Assembly: GCA_944989445.1 (NCBI GenBank)
Contig: CALYLW010000039.1
Coordinates: 1,795,001-1,859,000 of the forward strand
Source: Ampullaceana balthica
Taxonomy: Eukaryota > Mollusca > Gastropoda > Lymnaeidae
Length of the DNA stretch: 64,000 bases
Direction of reading: 5' to 3'
A model generated the notes under the pieces. The model did no database searches and had not been told where the DNA came from. It was given only the letters and a program-made list of their open reading frames with translations. Of this stretch, positions 62,901-64,000 are shown in pieces; positions within the stretch are counted from its first letter, which is position 1; the number at the start of each line of letters is the position of its first letter. The translations under genes and the position numbers were made by a program.

Positions 62901-63781
62901 GGAAATTAAATCCCCAACCAACATTCTTTCGTAAAATCTTCTGTACTAATAATTAATAATAGTATAAATTAGGTCTTCAGATAAGAATAATAAAATATTT
63001 TTAAAAAATCTTTTTTTTAAAAAAAGGACACGCTTTTAGAATATACCCGTAAAAACAAAGTCTTTGACTATAAATCCCTTATATATGAGACATAACTAAA
63101 AGTGGTGATTATGTTAAAACCGTGTCCTTTAAAAAAAAAGATTTTAAAAATATTTTATTATTTAAAACTTATAATAAAAACTCTTTACAACTCACGTCTG
63201 ACGCCCACACATCTTTTTTCACCTCTTTTTTTTTATAACAAACACCTCATAAGTGCCCGCACAACGTTTTATACCACGGTGATGTGTTCACGTGGTGAAA
63301 TCATGTATGTCAACAAAGCAGACGGGTACCGATGCTTATATAAAGATAAGCTATAAATGCAATAATTTAAATACGGTACATTAGATCGATCTGAAATTGT
63401 GATACAATGCATTGTCATCCAAGATCTATCTGTGGTAAAATTTGGAAATCTTTAGGACCATCAGAAGTGGTTTAATTTTACGTTTCAAGATTTGAAGGAT
63501 GGATACAACATACAAACAGTGTGACTTAAATAATAGCGTGTAAAATCAAAAACAAACAAACAATGTGCCCTTTATTTATAGCTCCATAATGTGTGTTGTC
63601 CAATGTCCAACAGCCCCATGCCATAATGTGTGTTGTCCAATGTCCTACAGCCCCTGCTCAGGAAGTACCTCAAGATCCATGACACGTGTGGTGTCCACAA
63701 CTTGCACGGCATGCCGGGATTGCTGGCGGCCATTGGGGCGGCCATACTTGCAGCCATTTCTGGATCGTGGTCCGAGCATGA
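50786..63781 (+). CDS. Rh family ammonium/ammonia channel, first seven coding exons
   Basis: Membrane channel for NH3/NH4+ of the Amt/Mep/Rh superfamily, resembling Rh glycoproteins (RhBG/RhCG). Exons are 50786-50975, 59195-59387, 60784-60934, 61278-61422, 61603-61769, 62589-62726 and 63651-63781, joining to 371 codons plus 2 nt, with matching phases and GT-AG borders. Seen: TM1 about 13-30; [20 protein letters not shown] at 62-81; Asp181 and His189 in [17 protein letters not shown], spaced as AmtB Asp160/His168; [22 protein letters not shown]; and HNLHGMPG with His347, the second pore histidine. The family is usually about 430-500 residues, so the last TM helices and tail lie off the right edge. 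The start at 50786 was chosen over ATG 50792 as the first in frame; both fit. In invertebrates these proteins act in ammonia excretion. The exact subtype is not determined. Confidence 0.93.
51298..51558. repeat. 35-bp minisatellite, about 7 copies
   Basis: The unit begins TGTCAACTGTGAGGACATTG and ends GCAGAGTTGGGTATA. Lies in Rh intron 1. Confidence 0.93.
51598..51747 (+). other. Possible alternative terminal exon of the Rh gene
   Basis: After an acceptor-like CTTCTGCTTCTAG, the frame that fits exon 1 phase is open for 49 codons to TAA at 51745-51747, with G/C-rich third positions (text such as [18 protein letters not shown]). ATTAAA follows near 51809. Splicing from exon 1 would give a truncated product of about 112 residues. 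No homology was recognised. Confidence 0.2.
52027..52112. repeat. 15-bp tandem repeat, about 6 copies
   Basis: Copies of GTGTCCCCAGACAGG. Confidence 0.92.
52133..52787. repeat. 21-bp minisatellite, about 31 copies
   Basis: Highly uniform AATGACAGACTTCCATACAA plus T. One 1-bp deletion (near 52690) shifts the frame, and few other changes are present, indicating recent expansion. Confidence 0.96.
53046..54083. repeat. Large inverted repeat (about 430-bp arms)
   Basis: The left arm, about 53132-53556, is the imperfect reverse complement of about 53637-54083; both carry CCCGTAAAAACAAAGTTTTT, CCCTTATATATGAGACATAA and GATCGATCTGAAATTTTGAT. The left unit (53046-53634) also has its own roughly 80-bp inverted ends (CCGCCGTCTCTCTCTGTCTG / CAGAGAGAGACGCCGG). 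It looks like a TIR element followed by an inverted partial second copy. Confidence 0.8.
54435..54633. mobile_element. hAT MITE, copy 1, with 8-bp target duplication
   Basis: 183 bp (54443-54625) flanked by CCCCCACC twice. Ends CAGAGCCGTCTTTAAACC and, inverted, TAGGGCCGTCTTAAC. Interior contains TTCCCATGGGGCCCCTATGC. A second copy lies at 60041. Confidence 0.88.
54905..56545. repeat. 33-bp minisatellite, about 50 copies
   Basis: The unit begins ACCTGTTGGTACAAACACAA and ends TATGGTGGACTAT, strictly 33 bp apart throughout. Alternating TTT/TAT and ACAC/ACGC variants create local higher-order patterns. Frames are open on both strands (for example [11 protein letters not shown]) but have no known domain. 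Confidence 0.96.
56745..57075. repeat. 15-bp minisatellite, about 22 copies
   Basis: Copies of GATCTTGTGGTTGAA with GGG and TAA variants at the end. Each unit carries a GATC. Confidence 0.94.
57291..57545 (+). pseudogene. Non-LTR retrotransposon 3' end
   Basis: Reads [35 protein letters not shown], then, in a frame shifted by one base near 57430, [29 protein letters not shown], ending in a (TGA)n/(ATG)n tail. This is the typical C-terminus of a LINE endonuclease-reverse transcriptase ORF; a 5'-truncated dead copy in Rh intron 1. Confidence 0.82.
57878..58076. repeat. 26-bp repeat with a 133-bp duplication
   Basis: Copies of GTGCAGTGCTGTGTGTCCAA plus CAACTT. The whole block starting TTTGACCAGTCAGACTGTTC recurs at 133 bp distance (57879 and 58012). 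Confidence 0.88.
58195..58339. other. Near-perfect hairpin with 63-bp arms
   Basis: The left arm, 58195-58257, pairs with 58277-58339 with only two mismatches and no bulge; the loop is 19 nt (58258-58276). The arm contains TTGCCAGACATACAACACAT. Could be a palindromic MITE, or if transcribed, a long-stem hairpin RNA. No flanking target duplication is obvious. Confidence 0.9.
58340..58796. other. Intron sequence, nothing recognised
   Basis: CAGACATACAACACCACACTTTCGCC near 58608 echoes part of the preceding hairpin arm in diverged form. No gene seen. Confidence 0.4.
58797..59165. repeat. 40-bp minisatellite, about 9 copies
   Basis: The unit begins GCATTGATTGAGTTTAACTT and ends TGCATGAAGTATGAA. 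CATCTTGC units come first and TATTTTGC units last. It ends about 30 bp before the Rh exon 2 acceptor. Confidence 0.94.
59195..59387 (+). CDS. Rh exon 2 (TM2-TM3)
   Basis: Acceptor CTTCCCTCAG, donor GTAAGT. Encodes [20 protein letters not shown] and the next hydrophobic span, ending HISVF. Open reading continues upstream only into the 40-bp minisatellite, which is intronic. Confidence 0.93.
59423..59765. mobile_element. hAT-terminus-derived fragment with an embedded minisatellite
   Basis: Starts CAGAGGCGTCACTAGGG, the same terminus as the 5919-9050 element, and continues GGTGTCATCCGGTGCGGTGG. The right side (GTGTCACACGATGCGGTCCG) is the degraded inverted end. Between them is an 18-bp array. 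Confidence 0.65.
59548..59742. repeat. 18-bp minisatellite, about 11 copies
   Basis: Copies of GTGTCACCTCTTGTGGTG with GATG and AATG variants. GGTGTCACC is also terminal text of the surrounding hAT family. Confidence 0.92.
60033..60228. mobile_element. hAT MITE, copy 2, with perfect 8-bp target duplication
   Basis: 180 bp (60041-60220) flanked by CCGCTACT twice. Ends CAGAGCCGTCTTTA and, inverted, CAGGGCCGTCTTAAC. Shares TTCCCATGGGGCCCCTATGC with the copy at 54443. Confidence 0.9.
60408..60668. repeat. 37-bp minisatellite, 7 copies
   Basis: Almost identical units beginning GACTTTAGTATTTGGTTGAT and ending TGTACCCCGCC. One G-to-C change is in the last unit. Confidence 0.95.
60784..60934 (+). 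CDS. Rh exon 3 (TM4-TM5)
   Basis: Acceptor CTACTTGCAG, donor GTAAGT. Encodes [20 protein letters not shown] and [16 protein letters not shown]. Confidence 0.92.
61278..61422 (+). CDS. Rh exon 4 (first pore histidine)
   Basis: Acceptor CACCCCTAG, donor GTAGGT. Encodes [20 protein letters not shown] with Asp181 and His189, then [10 protein letters not shown]. Confidence 0.94.
61603..61769 (+). CDS. Rh exon 5
   Basis: Acceptor CTTTCACAG. The donor GTCAGC is weak but is the only one that keeps phase. Encodes [20 protein letters not shown] and a hydrophobic span ending EGKLNM. Confidence 0.92.
61966..62170. repeat. 33-bp tandem repeat, about 6 copies
   Basis: Copies of TATCAAAACGAACCTTTAGT plus CTTCGTAACTTAC. 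It grades directly into the 25-bp array downstream; the two units share the (A/C)AACC(A/T)TT-GTC core. Confidence 0.92.
62171..62588. repeat. 25-bp pyrimidine-rich minisatellite abutting a splice acceptor
   Basis: About 17 copies of CAAACCAACCTTTTGTCTCC plus CCTCT. The last, altered copy ends CTTCTGTGTCCAG and is the acceptor of Rh exon 6. Confidence 0.95.
62589..62726 (+). CDS. Rh exon 6
   Basis: Acceptor CTGTGTCCAG directly after a 25-bp minisatellite; donor GTGAGT. Encodes [20 protein letters not shown] and a glycine-rich membrane span. Confidence 0.93.
62986..63165. repeat. Inverted repeat around a 53-kb-family fragment
   Basis: About 46-bp arms: AATAATAAAATATTTTTAAA...GGACACG (62986-63032) and its inverted copy CGTGTCC...AATATTTTATTATTT (63121-63163). 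Confidence 0.7.
63046..63420 (+). repeat. Interspersed repeat, 53-kb family, partial copy
   Basis: CCCGTAAAAACAAAGTCTTT and CCCTTATATATGAGACATAA at the left, and GATCGATCTGAAATTGTGAT with CAATGCATTGTCA at the right, match copies at 27700 and 53046. The middle is replaced by unrelated text. Confidence 0.65.
63651..63781 (+). CDS. Rh exon 7 (second pore histidine)
   Basis: Acceptor GTCCTACAG, donor GTGAGT. Encodes [20 protein letters not shown]. Ends in phase 2, so at least one more coding exon follows off the window. Confidence 0.93.
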
Positions 63782-64000
63782 GTGAGTTGTAACATCCGAA
63801 TCATCAGGATTTCACGATATTTTTCAAGTAGCTGGGATTGAAATAAGTAGAAGCGGCACGTCTTTGTGCGTCGTATAACGTGTTTATTTTTAAAAAAAAA
63901 CCCAACTAAATTGAAATTACAATCGAAAGGAATGTTTTTAAATATCTGACTCAAAAATCTTCAATATTACATTTAATCTACATGAAAATAGTTTTTATGA

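Overview
This is AT-rich eukaryotic (metazoan) genomic DNA with GT-AG introns. Two partial plus-strand genes flank about 40 kb of DNA made almost entirely of minisatellites and transposon remains. The protein families, the many hAT elements and the long private tandem arrays suggest a lophotrochozoan, most likely a mollusc such as a gastropod. That placement is inference: no barcode-type gene is present.

Left gene (1-11347, +): the 3' part of a tetraspanin. Seven phase-0 exons encode TM2, TM3, the large extracellular loop (CCG, PPACC and a final GC), TM4 and a very acidic cytoplasmic tail. TM1 lies off the left edge. Its introns hold (AT)n DNA and a TAGGGCTG-type MITE, a 20-bp minisatellite of about 94 copies, a 3.1-kb dead hAT element, and a 26-bp minisatellite intron that is stop-free and a multiple of three.

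Middle (11.35-50.4 kb): no host protein-coding gene could be recognised. It holds hAT elements, several still carrying 8-bp target-site duplications (12959-14909; a ZBED-type transposase pseudogene at 28558-31070 nested in a smaller element; MITEs at 27041, 48746 and 49918), 3' fragments of non-LTR retrotransposons (42.6 and 45.5 kb), a tRNA-Val-like pseudogene in a SINE-like repeat, and many minisatellites with unrelated 15-54 bp units, including a 3.3-kb 42-bp array with a 462-bp higher-order repeat. Two TATAAATA-plus-donor segments (33034 and 39247) could be distal promoters or 5' UTR exons for the right-hand gene.

Right gene (50786 to beyond 63781, +): the first seven coding exons (371 residues) of an Rh-type ammonium/ammonia channel, with the Asp181/His189 and LHGMPG His347 pore signatures. 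The 3' exons lie off the right edge. The 8.2-kb first coding intron holds five minisatellites, an approximately 1-kb inverted repeat, a MITE, a LINE 3' end and a 63-bp-arm hairpin. Later introns hold more MITEs and arrays that abut splice acceptors.

About a quarter of the window is tandem repeat. Most long reading frames here are by-products of stop-free repeat units and are not annotated as genes.
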